A DNA stretch of 64,000 bases from Tsukamurella conjunctivitidis. Lineage in GTDB: Bacteria > Actinomycetota > Actinomycetes > Mycobacteriales > Mycobacteriaceae. Positions 34,426 to 43,012 of this stretch are shown here, piece after piece. The first letter of the stretch is position 1; each line of letters starts with the position of its first letter. The translations under genes were made by a program, and so were the position numbers. Where the stretch lies: the NCBI RefSeq assembly GCF_007858475.1, contig NZ_VIGX01000002.1, positions 124,001-188,000 of the forward strand, written 5' to 3'. The notes beneath the pieces are model-generated. The model was not told where the DNA came from. It did not search any database and worked only from the letters and a program-made list of their open reading frames with translations.

Positions 34426-35081
34426 GACTGCTCGGGCCCGAACAGTCCGGTCATCAACGCCGCGAGGCTCGCGGTGAAATCGTCGACGGTGGCCGGCCGT
34501 GCGTCCAGCTCGGCGCTCGCGCGCAGGTTCGGGACCGCATCGCCGGGCATGGCACCGACGATCTCGTCCATGCGATCGTGCGTGAGCGGCGTGCCCTCCG
34601 CGCGCTGCCGCAGGTGGGAGAGCACGCTGCCCAGTGTGAGGCTCCACAGTGCGCGATAGGCCGCGAGTGCGGCGGCGCGGTCCCCGGTGATCCGGTGCGC
34701 CGCGCCCATCACGGCGTCGGTCAGCAGCAGCGCGCCGCGGCCGATCCGCTGCGGCCGGATGAGCGCCTCGGGCACCCACGGGTGCGCCGTGAGCGCCTCG
34801 TAGAGCGTGGTCATCGCCAGCCGGATGCACGCACGCGGCTCCACGGGGAAGCTGATCGCCGCGAAGGGCTCCGCGATGGCGTCGAGCGCCAGCGCGAGCA
34901 GGGTCTCCTTGTCATCGACGTGCCGGTACAGGGCCATGGTCGTCACGCCCAGATCTCCCGCGAGTGACTTCATCGTCAGCCCGTCGACGCCGGCCTCGTC
35001 GAGCACGGCCAGGGCCCGCTCGACGATCTGATCCCGCGTGATGCTGGGCGGGCGGCCGCGGCGCGGCGTGATCTGACGCAT
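34422..35081 (-). CDS. TetR family regulator of the adjacent MFS exporter
   Basis: A regulator of about 219 residues. The HTH is [47 protein letters not shown], and the C-terminal domain resembles the TetR_C class of drug regulators. ATG 35081 lies 6 nt after CAGAAT (35093-35088); GTG 35087 would add two residues. It is divergent from the MFS gene 60 bp away, the classic layout of a repressor and the pump it controls. No perfect dyad was found in the gap. Confidence 0.87.
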   Translation of the reverse strand: MRQITPRRGRPPSITRDQIVERALAVLDEAGVDGLTMKSLAGDLGVTTMALYRHVDDKETLLALALDAIAEPFAAISFPVEPRACIRLAMTTLYEALTAHPWVPEALIRPQRIGRGALLLTDAVMGAAHRITGDRAAALAAYRALWSLTLGSVLSHLRQRAEGTPLTHDRMDEIVGAMPGDAVPNLRASAELDARPATVDDFTASLAALMTGLFGPEQS

Positions 35082-35141
35082 CCCCACATTCTGGCCGAAC
35101 GGTCTTGTGGACGCTCATGACTGAGGCTACCCTACCTATTT

Positions 35142-36524
35142 ATGTTACTCGATACACAAAAAAGCAGGACGGGAGCCGCGCTCCTGTTGGCGGCGCTGTC
35201 GCAGTTCCTCGTCGCCTTCGACGCCTCCGTCACGAACGTCGCGCTGCGGGCCATCCGCGACGACGTGCACTTCAGCCCGCAGGGCCTGTCGTGGGTCGTC
35301 AACGCCTACGCCATCGTCTTCGGCGGACTGTTGCTCCTGGCCGGCCGACTGTCCGACCGGTTCGGCCCGCGCGCGCTGCTCCGGTTCGGCTTCGCGCTCT
35401 TCACCGTGGCCTCGCTCGGCGCGTACCTGTGTCAGGAGCCGTGGCAGGTGATCGTGGTCCGGGTGCTGCAGGGCGTCGGCGCCGCGGCGATCGCGCCGGC
35501 GGCGATCACGTCGATCGCGCTCACCTTCCGCGAGCCGGCGCAGCGCGCGAAGGGCTTCGCCGCGATCGCGATCGGTGCGTCGGTCGGCGGCGCGGTCGGC
35601 GTGGTGCTCTCGGGAGTGCTCACCGACGCCTTCGGCTGGCGCACCGTCATCGCCTGCGGTGCCGTCGTCTCCGTGCTCGGCCTGGCGCTCACCCACGCCG
35701 CACCGGGGCCGGTGGAGGGCGCGGACCGTCGAACCGATTGGGCCGGAGGCGTCCTCGCCACCGCAGGGCTGACGGTGCTGGCGTACGGCATCGTCGCCGC
35801 CACCGACAACGGCTGGGGGAGCGCTCGCACACTGGGGTGGTTCGTGGTCGCGGCGGTGCTGCTCGCGGCGTTCGCGATGGTCGAGCGGCGAACGACGGTG
35901 CCGCTGGTCGACTTCCGCATACTCGGCCGGCGCGAGGTGCTGGTGCCGTGCCTGGTCTTCGCGTTCGTGGTCGCCGGGCAGTTCGGGGCCTTCTACTTCG
36001 TCTCCCTGTATCTGCAGATGGGCCTGGGGTATTCGGCCACCAAGACGGGACTGATGTTCCTGCCCTTCTCGTTCGGCATCGTCGCGGCGGTGCAGATCGC
36101 GACGCGGCTGGTGCCGAGGATCGGTGAGCGCCGCGTGGTGGCGATCGGTACCGCGCTCGCGACCGTCGGCTTCCTGTTGTTCGCGCCGCTTCCCGCGAAC
36201 GGCGGCTTCCTCACCGCGGTCCTGATCCCGTCGCTGGTCACCTCGGTGGGTATCGGCATGGTCTTCCTGCCGCTGCCGAACATCGCGACCTCGGCGGTGG
36301 CGCCGTCGGCTGCGGGGATGGTCTCGGGGGTGCTCAACACCTTCCGGCAGGTCGGCGGGGCCCTCGGGCTGGCGATCCTGGTGACCGTGGCGGCGGCGAT
36401 GAACGCCGGTGGCGACGTCCTCCCGGGGTATCGCGCTGCGTTGACGGTGAGCGCCGGGCTCGTGGCCGGTGCCTTCGCGATCGCGCTGCTCCTGCCTGCG
36501 AAGGGGAAACCGGCTGCTCGTTAG
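35142..36524 (+). CDS. MFS drug transporter, EmrB/QacA type
   Basis: A 460-residue transporter with about 14 helices. VAFDASVTNVALRAIRDDVHFSPQGLSWVVNAYAI matches the D1 motif of the 14-helix drug:H+ antiporters, and GRLSDRFGPR is motif A. ATG 35142 follows TACCCT (35128-35133) by 8 nt. The first codons are AT-rich and include the rare TTA, unlike the rest of the gene, which may reduce mRNA structure at the start. It is divergent from a TetR gene. Its stop codon TAG doubles as part of the -10 of the next gene. Confidence 0.87.
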   Translation: MLLDTQKSRTGAALLLAALSQFLVAFDASVTNVALRAIRDDVHFSPQGLSWVVNAYAIVFGGLLLLAGRLSDRFGPRALLRFGFALFTVASLGAYLCQEPWQVIVVRVLQGVGAAAIAPAAITSIALTFREPAQRAKGFAAIAIGASVGGAVGVVLSGVLTDAFGWRTVIACGAVVSVLGLALTHAAPGPVEGADRRTDWAGGVLATAGLTVLAYGIVAATDNGWGSARTLGWFVVAAVLLAAFAMVERRTTVPLVDFRILGRREVLVPCLVFAFVVAGQFGAFYFVSLYLQMGLGYSATKTGLMFLPFSFGIVAAVQIATRLVPRIGERRVVAIGTALATVGFLLFAPLPANGGFLTAVLIPSLVTSVGIGMVFLPLPNIATSAVAPSAAGMVSGVLNTFRQVGGALGLAILVTVAAAMNAGGDVLPGYRAALTVSAGLVAGAFAIALLLPAKGKPAAR

Positions 36525-36533
36525 AATGGCGTA

Positions 36534-37649
36534 GTGAATACGCGGCAGCTCGGTTTCGGTGCCCTGGCCGGGCTCGCGGCCGCGATGGGCCTGGGGCGGT
36601 TCGTCTACACGCCGATCCTCCCGCTCATGCAGGAGCAGACGGGCATCTCACCCGGCTCCACGGCGATCGTCGCAACGTTCAACTACCTCGGCTACTTCCT
36701 CGGCGCCCTCGCGCTCGCGATCTGGCCGCGCCTGGCCCGCAGCACATCGTTGCTGCGGGCCTCGCTGCTGGCGCTCGTCGCCAGCGAGGTCGCCATGGTG
36801 CTCGCGGTGAACGTGCCGCTGTGGTCCGGGGTGCGGCTGATCGCGGGCCTCGCCAGCGCGGTCGTCTTCGTCTACTGCGCGGGAGCCGTCGCCGGCACCG
36901 CGGCCGCCGGGGTCGCCTTCTGCGGTGTGGGCGTGGGGATCGCGGCGTCGGGGCTGCTCGTCGTCGGGCTCGGCGAGGTCGTCGGCTGGCGCGCGCTGTG
37001 GTGGGTCGCGGCCCTCGCCACCGCGGCCTTCGGGGCGTGCGCGTGGCGGCTCCCGCCCGGTGCGGCCGCCACCGTCGCTCGGCCCGACGGTGCCGCCCCG
37101 CCCCGGCCCGGCGTCGCCGGGTGGGCGCTCGGGATCAGCTACTTCCTGGAGGGGCTGGGGTACATCGTGCTCGGCACGTTCCTCGTGGCGGCCGTCGCGG
37201 TGGGCGGGCGTCCGTGGGAGGGACCGGCCGCGTGGGTGATCGTCGGCCTGGCGGCCGCGGTCTCGCCGCTGATCTGGGCGCGGCTGCGCCGGTACCGTTC
37301 CGCCGAGACCCTGCTGGTGATCGCGCTGCTCCTCCAGGTGATCTCGGCGGTGCTGCCCGCCCTCGTCCGCGGGCCGGCGGCGGCCGCGGTCTCGGCGGTG
37401 CTCTTCGGCGGCACCTTCATCGGCGCGGTGATGCTGTCGATGGAGGCGGGCGCGCGGATCGGCATCCCCCGGTCGGCCGCCGTGCTCACCGCCGGATACG
37501 GCATCGGTCAGATCGTGGGCCCGCTCGTCGTCGCGCCGATGCTCGGTGACGGCTACGACGCGGCCTTCCTCACCGCGGGCGGCGTGCTCGTGGCCGCGGC
37601 CGTCCTGGCCGCGGTCGCGCGGTGGGCGAGTCCGCGCGTTCCCTCCTGA
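36534..37649 (+). CDS. YbfB/YjiJ family MFS transporter
   Basis: A 371-residue membrane protein with about 12 helices. GLAAAMGLGRFVYTPILPLMQEQTGISPGSTAIVATFNYLGYFLGAL is characteristic of the YbfB/YjiJ subfamily of the major facilitators, whose substrates are not established. GTG 36534 lies 6 nt after TAGAAT (36522-36527), and that hexamer begins with the stop codon of the upstream exporter gene. It is convergent with a small hypothetical gene 6 bp away; a 6-bp inverted repeat covers both stop codons. Confidence 0.85.
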   Translation: MNTRQLGFGALAGLAAAMGLGRFVYTPILPLMQEQTGISPGSTAIVATFNYLGYFLGALALAIWPRLARSTSLLRASLLALVASEVAMVLAVNVPLWSGVRLIAGLASAVVFVYCAGAVAGTAAAGVAFCGVGVGIAASGLLVVGLGEVVGWRALWWVAALATAAFGACAWRLPPGAAATVARPDGAAPPRPGVAGWALGISYFLEGLGYIVLGTFLVAAVAVGGRPWEGPAAWVIVGLAAAVSPLIWARLRRYRSAETLLVIALLLQVISAVLPALVRGPAAAAVSAVLFGGTFIGAVMLSMEAGARIGIPRSAAVLTAGYGIGQIVGPLVVAPMLGDGYDAAFLTAGGVLVAAAVLAAVARWASPRVPS

Positions 37650-37655
37650 TGCCCG

Positions 37656-38066
37656 TCAGGACGGCGTGAAGCCGAGCGTGGCGGGCACGCCCTTCGCGCG
37701 CGGCGCGGTGTAGTAGACGTTCACCGTCTGCCCGGGCAGCACACGAACGGGCAGTACCAGCGCCGCCATGTACACATCGCTGCCGCACCAGACGTTGAGC
37801 ATGTGATCGCCTGCTTCGACGGTGATCGTGTTCAGCCCCCACGAGGGAATCATCGGGTGGCGATGGACAATCCCGCCGACGGCATAACTGACAGAATTCC
37901 ATTCCGGGTCCGGAGTGAGATCGAGCGGATCGCGACTCCAGAGGAAGTCCGTGATCGTCTCGAAGATGTTGAGCTTCACCCAGAACCCGCGTCGACCCCG
38001 CTGGCAGTGGAGCCGGATCTGCCCCGTCGCGCGCTGCGTCTCCTGCTTCGTCACGTATGGATGCAT
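37656..38066 (-). CDS. Small hypothetical beta-rich protein
   Basis: A 136-residue protein without signal peptide or membrane helix. The second half (HPMIPSWGLNTITVEAGDHMLNVWCGSDVYMAALVLPVRVLPGQTVNVYYTAP) alternates hydrophobic residues like an immunoglobulin-type sandwich. Similar short proteins with a PGxTVxVYYxAP strand occur in other actinobacteria, but I do not know a function. ATG 38066 has CGGGAGAG upstream, favouring it over the GTG/ATG starts further out. The gene looks slightly less GC-rich than its neighbours. Confidence 0.6.
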   Translation of the reverse strand: MHPYVTKQETQRATGQIRLHCQRGRRGFWVKLNIFETITDFLWSRDPLDLTPDPEWNSVSYAVGGIVHRHPMIPSWGLNTITVEAGDHMLNVWCGSDVYMAALVLPVRVLPGQTVNVYYTAPRAKGVPATLGFTPS

Positions 38067-38165
38067 CGATCTCTCCCGGATTCCCGCAGGGCGGCTCCCC
38101 GCTGACATCCACGATCGACCGGACCCCTTGGTGTCTCCTTGCCGGACGGTTGGTCCGAGCGCTGA

Positions 38166-39164
38166 TCAGCGCTGCTGCAGCGTGCGCTGCGGCAGGCGGC
38201 TGCCCACGGCGGAGAGCTCGGTCAGACCGGCGAGCTGTGCCGCGCTGAGCACGAGGTCCGCGGCGCCGAGGTTGTCCGCGAGGTGCTTGCGGCGCGTGGT
38301 GCCGGGGATCGGTACCACGTCGTCGCCCTGCGCCAGCACCCACGCGAGCGCGACCTGGGCGGCGGTCACCGTCGTACCGTCCGGGCCGGCGCCCGCGGCG
38401 GTGAGGTCGGCGGCGATGGCGTCGATGCGGTCGACGAGCCGCAGGTTCGCCTCGAGGTTCTCGCCCTGCCAGCGGGGGATGGTGGTGCGGAAGTCGTCGC
38501 CCTGCAGCGCGGCGGCGATCGCGGCGCGGTCCGCGGTCAGGAGCCCGCGTCCGAGCGGGCTGAACGGCACCAGGCCCGCGCCGACCTCGCGGGCGGCCTG
38601 CAGCGGACCGTCCTCGACGTCCCGGGTGAAGATCGAGAACTCCGACTGGAGCGCGGCGATCGGGTGTACCGCGGCCGCCTTGCGGATGTCCTCGGCGCTC
38701 GCCTCCGAGAGGCCGAGCGCGCGGATCTTGCCCGCGGCGACCTGCTCTGCCATCGCGCCCACGGTCTCCTCGACGGGGACCTGCGGGTCGACGCGGTGCA
38801 GGTAGTAGAGGTCGATCACGTCGACGCCGAGCCGGCGCAGGGAACCGTCGACGCATCCGGCGACGCGCTCCGGCCGCCCGTCGAGGCCGACGGGCCTGGC
38901 GTTCTCGTCGTTGACGAAGCCGAATTTGGTGGCGAGCACGATCCGGTCGCGGTGGGCCTGTACGAAGGGCGCGAGGAACTCCTCGTTGACACCGTTGCCG
39001 TACATGTCGGCGGTGTCGAAGAGCGTCACGCCGGCGTCGAGTGCCGCGTTCAGGGTGGCGCGGGATTCGTCGAGGTCGGGGGTGCCGTAAGCGTGGCTCA
39101 TGCCCATGCAGCCGAGGCCGAGGGCGGAGACGCGCAGGTCGCCGAGGGAGCGGGTGGGGAGCAT
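38166..39164 (-). CDS. Aldo/keto reductase
   Basis: A 332-residue (beta/alpha)8 NADPH-dependent reductase. The catalytic tetrad is visible as Asp and Tyr in LFDTADMYGNG, Lys in LATKFG and His in YYLHRVD. The C-terminal IPGTTRRKHLADNLGA is the usual cofactor-binding end. It resembles the general-stress AKR13-type enzymes that reduce varied aldehydes. ATG 39164 has AGGAGGACTGA upstream and starts directly after the MerR gene stop, so the two form an operon under the MerR promoter. Confidence 0.9.
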   Translation of the reverse strand: MLPTRSLGDLRVSALGLGCMGMSHAYGTPDLDESRATLNAALDAGVTLFDTADMYGNGVNEEFLAPFVQAHRDRIVLATKFGFVNDENARPVGLDGRPERVAGCVDGSLRRLGVDVIDLYYLHRVDPQVPVEETVGAMAEQVAAGKIRALGLSEASAEDIRKAAAVHPIAALQSEFSIFTRDVEDGPLQAAREVGAGLVPFSPLGRGLLTADRAAIAAALQGDDFRTTIPRWQGENLEANLRLVDRIDAIAADLTAAGAGPDGTTVTAAQVALAWVLAQGDDVVPIPGTTRRKHLADNLGAADLVLSAAQLAGLTELSAVGSRLPQRTLQQR

Positions 39165-39668
39165 TCAGTCCTCCTGGGACGAGTGGGGTTCGAAGGCGTC
39201 GGCGGCCTCGCCGGCGCAGGTGCCGAGATCGCCGCCGTAGGTGGCGATCTTGTAGTCGATGACCGCGAGCGAGTACTGCAGCTCCTCGATCTGTGCGAGC
39301 GTGCGGGCGCGGTGCGCCGTGAGGAGCGCGAGCCGCGCGGACGCGGTGGCGTCGCCACCGTCGACGAGGTGCACGTACTCCGTGATGTCGGCGATCGGCA
39401 TGCCCGACAGCCGAAGACGCGTCAGGAAGATGACGCGGGCGATGGCCTCGGGTCCGTACCGCCGGTGCCCGGCGCCGTCGCGGTCGACGGTGACGAGTCC
39501 GATCCGTTCGTAGTAGCGCAGCGTGTGGCCGGAGACGCCCGCCAGCTCCGCCAGTTCCGCGACGGTGAGCGGCCCCTCCTGCGCCGGCCCGGCGAGGATC
39601 TCGGCGGTGTTCGGTAGCGGTCCGCGGGAGCGGACGACGGCGGCGAGTTCTTCGGTGTGTGCGACCAC
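39165..39668 (-). CDS. MerR family transcriptional regulator
   Basis: A regulator of about 167 residues. The HTH is LTVAELAELAGVSGHTLRYYERIGLV with the wing at GHRRYGPEAIARVIFLTRLRLSGMPI, followed by a dimerisation helix and an effector region with only one cysteine, so metal sensing is unlikely. GTG 39668 was chosen because it lies 7 nt after the -10 box; GTG 39677 overlaps that box. It is cotranscribed with the aldo/keto reductase, which is therefore its likely target. Confidence 0.87.
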   Translation of the reverse strand: MVAHTEELAAVVRSRGPLPNTAEILAGPAQEGPLTVAELAELAGVSGHTLRYYERIGLVTVDRDGAGHRRYGPEAIARVIFLTRLRLSGMPIADITEYVHLVDGGDATASARLALLTAHRARTLAQIEELQYSLAVIDYKIATYGGDLGTCAGEAADAFEPHSSQED

Positions 39669-39675
39669 GTGAGCC

Positions 39676-39706
39676 ACGCTAAGCCTTCGAGTGCACTCGA
39701 AGTCAA
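39676..39706 (-). promoter_or_regulatory. MerR-type promoter with 19-bp spacer and 18-bp dyad
   Basis: On the minus strand, TTGACT (39706-39701) and TAGCGT (39681-39676) are separated by 19 bp, the overlong spacer typical of MerR-activated promoters. The perfect 18-bp palindrome CTTCGAGTGCACTCGAAG (39702-39685) fills the spacer and touches the -35. The MerR protein encoded immediately downstream is the obvious ligand. Confidence 0.88.
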
Positions 39707-39753
39707 CAGCTATTCGCTGCCGCCGGGCCTCGGCCGCCCGCCGCGGTGGCCGA

Positions 39754-40251
39754 TCACGGTGTCGGCGGCGTCCAGGGCTGGACGAATCCCAGGTCGCCCA
39801 GGCCCTCGGCGGCGGCGATGAGCGGGTGGCCGGTGGCGCCGTCGATCTCCTCGCGGAGGATGTCGGCGTGGCCGGCGTGGCGGGCGACCTCCTCGATGAC
39901 GTGCAGCAGGATCCAGCGCACCGTCCACCCCTTGAAGCCCTCGGGAAACCACGGTGCCGGGCGCGCGGGCGCGACGGCGTCGAGGTCCGCGGTGTCGGCG
40001 ACGGCCAGGACGCGCGTGGCGGCGGCGTCGTACGCGGCGAGCAGCGCCGACAGGGTCTCGCCGTCGCCGAGCCGGAAGTCGTCGCCCTCCGCCATCGCGT
40101 CGAGCCGCGGGTCGCTGAACAGGTCCGGCGCCGCCTCGGCGCGGGCGGACCAGGCGTTCACGGTCAGCGTGACGTGCTTGAGCAGCCCGCCCACGGTGAG
40201 CGCACTGCGCGTGAGGGAGAGGCGTGATGCGCTGACAAGTTCTGCCTCCAT
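39754..40251 (-). CDS. DinB/DUF664-type protein, probably 5'-truncated
   Basis: A 165-residue protein matching the DinB four-helix-bundle superfamily (DUF664, mycothiol-transferase-like). TVGGLLKHVTLTVNAW, the FRLGDGETLSALLAAYDAA helix and WILLHVIEEVARHAGHADILREEIDG, with the conserved metal-binding His residues, are visible. Relatives usually have about 25-30 more residues forming helix 1 before the LTVGG motif. Here the frame opens abruptly in AT-richer DNA next to a 13E12-type gene. It may be a truncated remnant or a functional short form. Confidence 0.65.
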   Translation of the reverse strand: MEAELVSASRLSLTRSALTVGGLLKHVTLTVNAWSARAEAAPDLFSDPRLDAMAEGDDFRLGDGETLSALLAAYDAAATRVLAVADTADLDAVAPARPAPWFPEGFKGWTVRWILLHVIEEVARHAGHADILREEIDGATGHPLIAAAEGLGDLGFVQPWTPPTP

Positions 40252-40322
40252 AAGAAATGTCGCCAGAGAAATACCTTGTCAAGATCTATCCTCGTTCGAA
40301 CTCGGTCAATAGAATCGAAAGT

Positions 40323-42155
40323 ATGACTCATTCGGATGACGCGTTCACGCTGGGGCGGCGGGTGCTGTCGCCGTTGCCGTCGGTGTTCGACGGTGCGGTG
40401 TCCGGGTTGAGTGCTGCCGGTGCGCTCTCGCGGTTGCGGGTGTTGACGGTCGAGCAGAATCGGTTGGAGGCGGAGCGCTCGGCGGTGCTGACCAGGCTGT
40501 ACGAGTTGCGTGATGATGCGCGGCGGGTGTGCGAGGAGTCCTCGCGGCGGTTCGTCGATGACTGGGACGAGTTGGTGGCGGAGGTCGGCGCCGCGCTCGG
40601 GACCGGGCGGGGTGCTGCGGGGGCGGCGCTGCATCGCGGGCTGGATCTGCGGGAGCGGTGCCCGCGGTTGTTCGAACTGTTCGCCGCCGGGACAGTGTCG
40701 CTGTCGGTGGTGCGGGAAGTGCTGCGGGCGTCGTCGGCGGTCCTCGACGAGGATGTCGCTGCGGCCTATGACGAGCGGATCGCTGTGTGGCTCGCAGCGC
40801 GCTCCGGTGAGGCGGTCACGGCGCGGGCCGTCACGGATGCCGCGAAGGCGATCCTGGTCCGGCTGGATGCGGACGCAGCGCGGCAGACACCTCCCGTGGC
40901 GCCGCGGGAGCGGCTCGAGTTCCACGCCCGCGCCGATGGACTGGTCGACCTGGAAGCGGTGATGGGCAAGGATCAGGCGATCCGGTTGTCGGCAGCGGTC
41001 GCGCCGGTCGCGCAGTCGGTGTGCGGGGAGGACGGCCGAACTCTGGGACAACGGCAGGTCGCCGCGCTGGTCGCGCTGGCAGAGGGCTACGAGAGCCTTG
41101 GGTGTCTGTGCGGGCGCGACGACTGCGATCTGCGGGACGCCCGTCCCCGCACCGGCGCAGTCTCGCAGGAGGTCACCGCGTTGGCGGTGATCGTCCTCAA
41201 CGAAACCGACCTGGCCGAGGTCACCCCGACCGACGGTGAGGCCGCGAGCGCGAGCGCGAGCCGTACCGGCGCGGACGCATCGTGCGAGCCTGACTTGTTC
41301 ATGGATTCGGCCGACGCCGAGGCGGATGCCGGCGCGGACGAGTTTGCCGCGATTGATCCGGACGGCGCGCACCAGCCGGTCCCGCGGCCGCAGCCCACTG
41401 AACCTCAGAGCACCGGCGCGGTGATTCTCACCGACGATCCAGGGATATCCGGTCTGGTCACCGTCGCGCACGCGCGGGAGTTGATCGCCGCCAGCAGCAC
41501 CCGGTGGCGGGTCCTCGGGCGCCGTGACCCCGCCACTGGTGAGGTGCACGTGCGGGGTGCCGGCGGGTACCGGCCCACCTGGTACCAGTTGCTGGTGATG
41601 CGCCTGACGTACCCCAGCTGCGTCTTCCCCGGCTGCAGCACACCATCGGGCCGCTGTCAGGCCGACCACGTCGCCGAGTACGACCACGACGACCCCGCCA
41701 CGGGCGGGCCGACCACCGCCGCCGGCAAACACACGCCGGGGAACCTGGTACCGCTGTGCGGATTCCACCACCGCATCAAAACCGAGACCGGCTGGCTCTC
41801 CGACATCCTGCCCGACGGCACCGTCGAATGGCGCCACCCCACCGGCGGCATCTACACCGTGCCACCGGGCACCGCCCGGGAGCTGCTGCCCGGACTTGAG
41901 AAGATCATCTGGGACGCACCGGAACCCACGCGGCCACCGACACCGAAGAACCCCGGCGGGCTGGCGACCGCCGCCACACGCCGCGCGAAAGCCCGCACGG
42001 CGCTCCGCGCCCAGAACCGGCTGCTGCGCCACCGCCGCCACGAACAACGCCGCATCGACGCCGAAATCCGAGCCCGCGACCAGGAGCGTCGCGAAGCCGA
42101 AGCTGCGGGCGAGGCCTACGACGGCACTCAGCCGCTCAAACCCCCGCCGTTCTGA
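40323..42155 (+). CDS. DUF222/13E12 repeat family HNH endonuclease-like protein
   Basis: A 610-residue protein of the 13E12 repeat family. The DUF222 helical region spans about residues 30-300, an acidic Ala/Glu/Asp-rich linker follows, and an HNH module carries CVFPGCSTPSGRCQADHVAEYDHDDPATGG and NLVPLCGFHHRIKTETGW (zinc cysteines and catalytic HH). The basic C-terminal tail is Arg-rich. Such genes occur in many copies in mycobacteria, Gordonia and Tsukamurella and behave like mobile repeats. ATG 40323 lies 7 nt after TAGAAT (40310-40315). The upstream region is clearly AT-richer than its surroundings. Confidence 0.9.
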   Translation: MTHSDDAFTLGRRVLSPLPSVFDGAVSGLSAAGALSRLRVLTVEQNRLEAERSAVLTRLYELRDDARRVCEESSRRFVDDWDELVAEVGAALGTGRGAAGAALHRGLDLRERCPRLFELFAAGTVSLSVVREVLRASSAVLDEDVAAAYDERIAVWLAARSGEAVTARAVTDAAKAILVRLDADAARQTPPVAPRERLEFHARADGLVDLEAVMGKDQAIRLSAAVAPVAQSVCGEDGRTLGQRQVAALVALAEGYESLGCLCGRDDCDLRDARPRTGAVSQEVTALAVIVLNETDLAEVTPTDGEAASASASRTGADASCEPDLFMDSADAEADAGADEFAAIDPDGAHQPVPRPQPTEPQSTGAVILTDDPGISGLVTVAHARELIAASSTRWRVLGRRDPATGEVHVRGAGGYRPTWYQLLVMRLTYPSCVFPGCSTPSGRCQADHVAEYDHDDPATGGPTTAAGKHTPGNLVPLCGFHHRIKTETGWLSDILPDGTVEWRHPTGGIYTVPPGTARELLPGLEKIIWDAPEPTRPPTPKNPGGLATAATRRAKARTALRAQNRLLRHRRHEQRRIDAEIRARDQERREAEAAGEAYDGTQPLKPPPF

Positions 42156-42176
42156 GGAGGAATCGTGACGACGTCC

Positions 42177-42977
42177 TCAGTGGGACCGCGCGGTCCAGCG
42201 GCCGTCCTGGCGGGCGATGGTGATCGGGTGGTCGAAGGCGTGGCTGATGGCGTCGGTGGTGAGCACCTGGTCGACCGGCCCCGACGCGGTGATGCGCCCG
42301 TCCCGGATGAGCACCGCGTGCGTGGTGGTCACCGGGATCTCCTCGAGGTGGTGGGTGACGAGGATCGAGGCGAGCTCGGGGTGAGCGCGCCGCGCGCCGT
42401 CGACCGTGGTCAGCAGACGCTCGCGCGCGGCGAGGTCCAGTCCCGTCGCCGGCTCGTCGAGCAGGAGCAGTGCGGGATCGCCCATCAGCGCGCGGGCGAT
42501 CAGGGCACGCCCGCGCTCGCCCTGCGAGAGGGTCGGCCACCGCGACTCGATGTGACGCGACATCCCGAGCGTCTCGACGAGCTCCTCCGCCCGGGTGCGC
42601 TGCGCGTCGGTGGGGGCCCACCGCGGCGGGAACTCGGGCGTGTTCGTGACGCCCGTGATCACCACGTCGCGCACGGTCAGGGGCACGTCCAGGCGGTGTC
42701 GCGGATTGACGTGCCCGATGTGCGTGCGCAGTTCGCGCATGTCGACCCGCCCCAGTCGCTTGCCGAGAACGTCGACGGTGCCGCGAGTCGGGTGCGTGAC
42801 CGCGCCGCACAGGCCGAGCAGCGTCGACTTGCCGGCGCCGTTCGCGCCCAGCAGGACCCAGTGCTCGCCCCGGCGTACGGTGAGGGAGACGTCGTCGAGG
42901 AGGGCACGACCAGTGCGAACCAGGTCCACATGGTCGATGCTCAAGACGTGCGGGTCGTGCGTCGCGGTTTCAGTCAC
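42177..42977 (-). CDS. ABC transporter ATP-binding protein
   Basis: A 266-residue ATPase. Walker A is GANGAGKST, the signature is a variant LSQGERGR (Gln replaces Gly), Walker B is LLLLDEPATGLD, and the switch His lies in LVTHHLEE. The sequence resembles the ModF/YlmA-like stand-alone ATPases, often without an adjacent permease, and none is found here. GTG 42977 has GGAGAGGTGGACA upstream. It is divergent from a methyltransferase with a 35-bp gap, and convergent with the 13E12 gene. Confidence 0.85.
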   Translation of the reverse strand: MTETATHDPHVLSIDHVDLVRTGRALLDDVSLTVRRGEHWVLLGANGAGKSTLLGLCGAVTHPTRGTVDVLGKRLGRVDMRELRTHIGHVNPRHRLDVPLTVRDVVITGVTNTPEFPPRWAPTDAQRTRAEELVETLGMSRHIESRWPTLSQGERGRALIARALMGDPALLLLDEPATGLDLAARERLLTTVDGARRAHPELASILVTHHLEEIPVTTTHAVLIRDGRITASGPVDQVLTTDAISHAFDHPITIARQDGRWTARSH

Positions 42978-43012
42978 TGTCCACCTCTCCACTCAATTGA
43001 TTGGATGATTGT

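Noticed and set aside
37644-37661. Inverted repeat TCCTGA-N6-TCAGGA covering two convergent stop codons
   Set aside because: The arms are only 6 bp and each contains a TGA stop, so the symmetry is largely forced by the codons; too weak to call a terminator.
40250-42180. Search for terminal direct or inverted repeats that would make the 13E12-type gene a defined mobile element
   Set aside because: Only a 7-bp inverted repeat (CTGAGGA 42152-42158, TCCTCAG 42174-42180) was found, better read as a weak terminator; no flanking target-site duplication was recognised.
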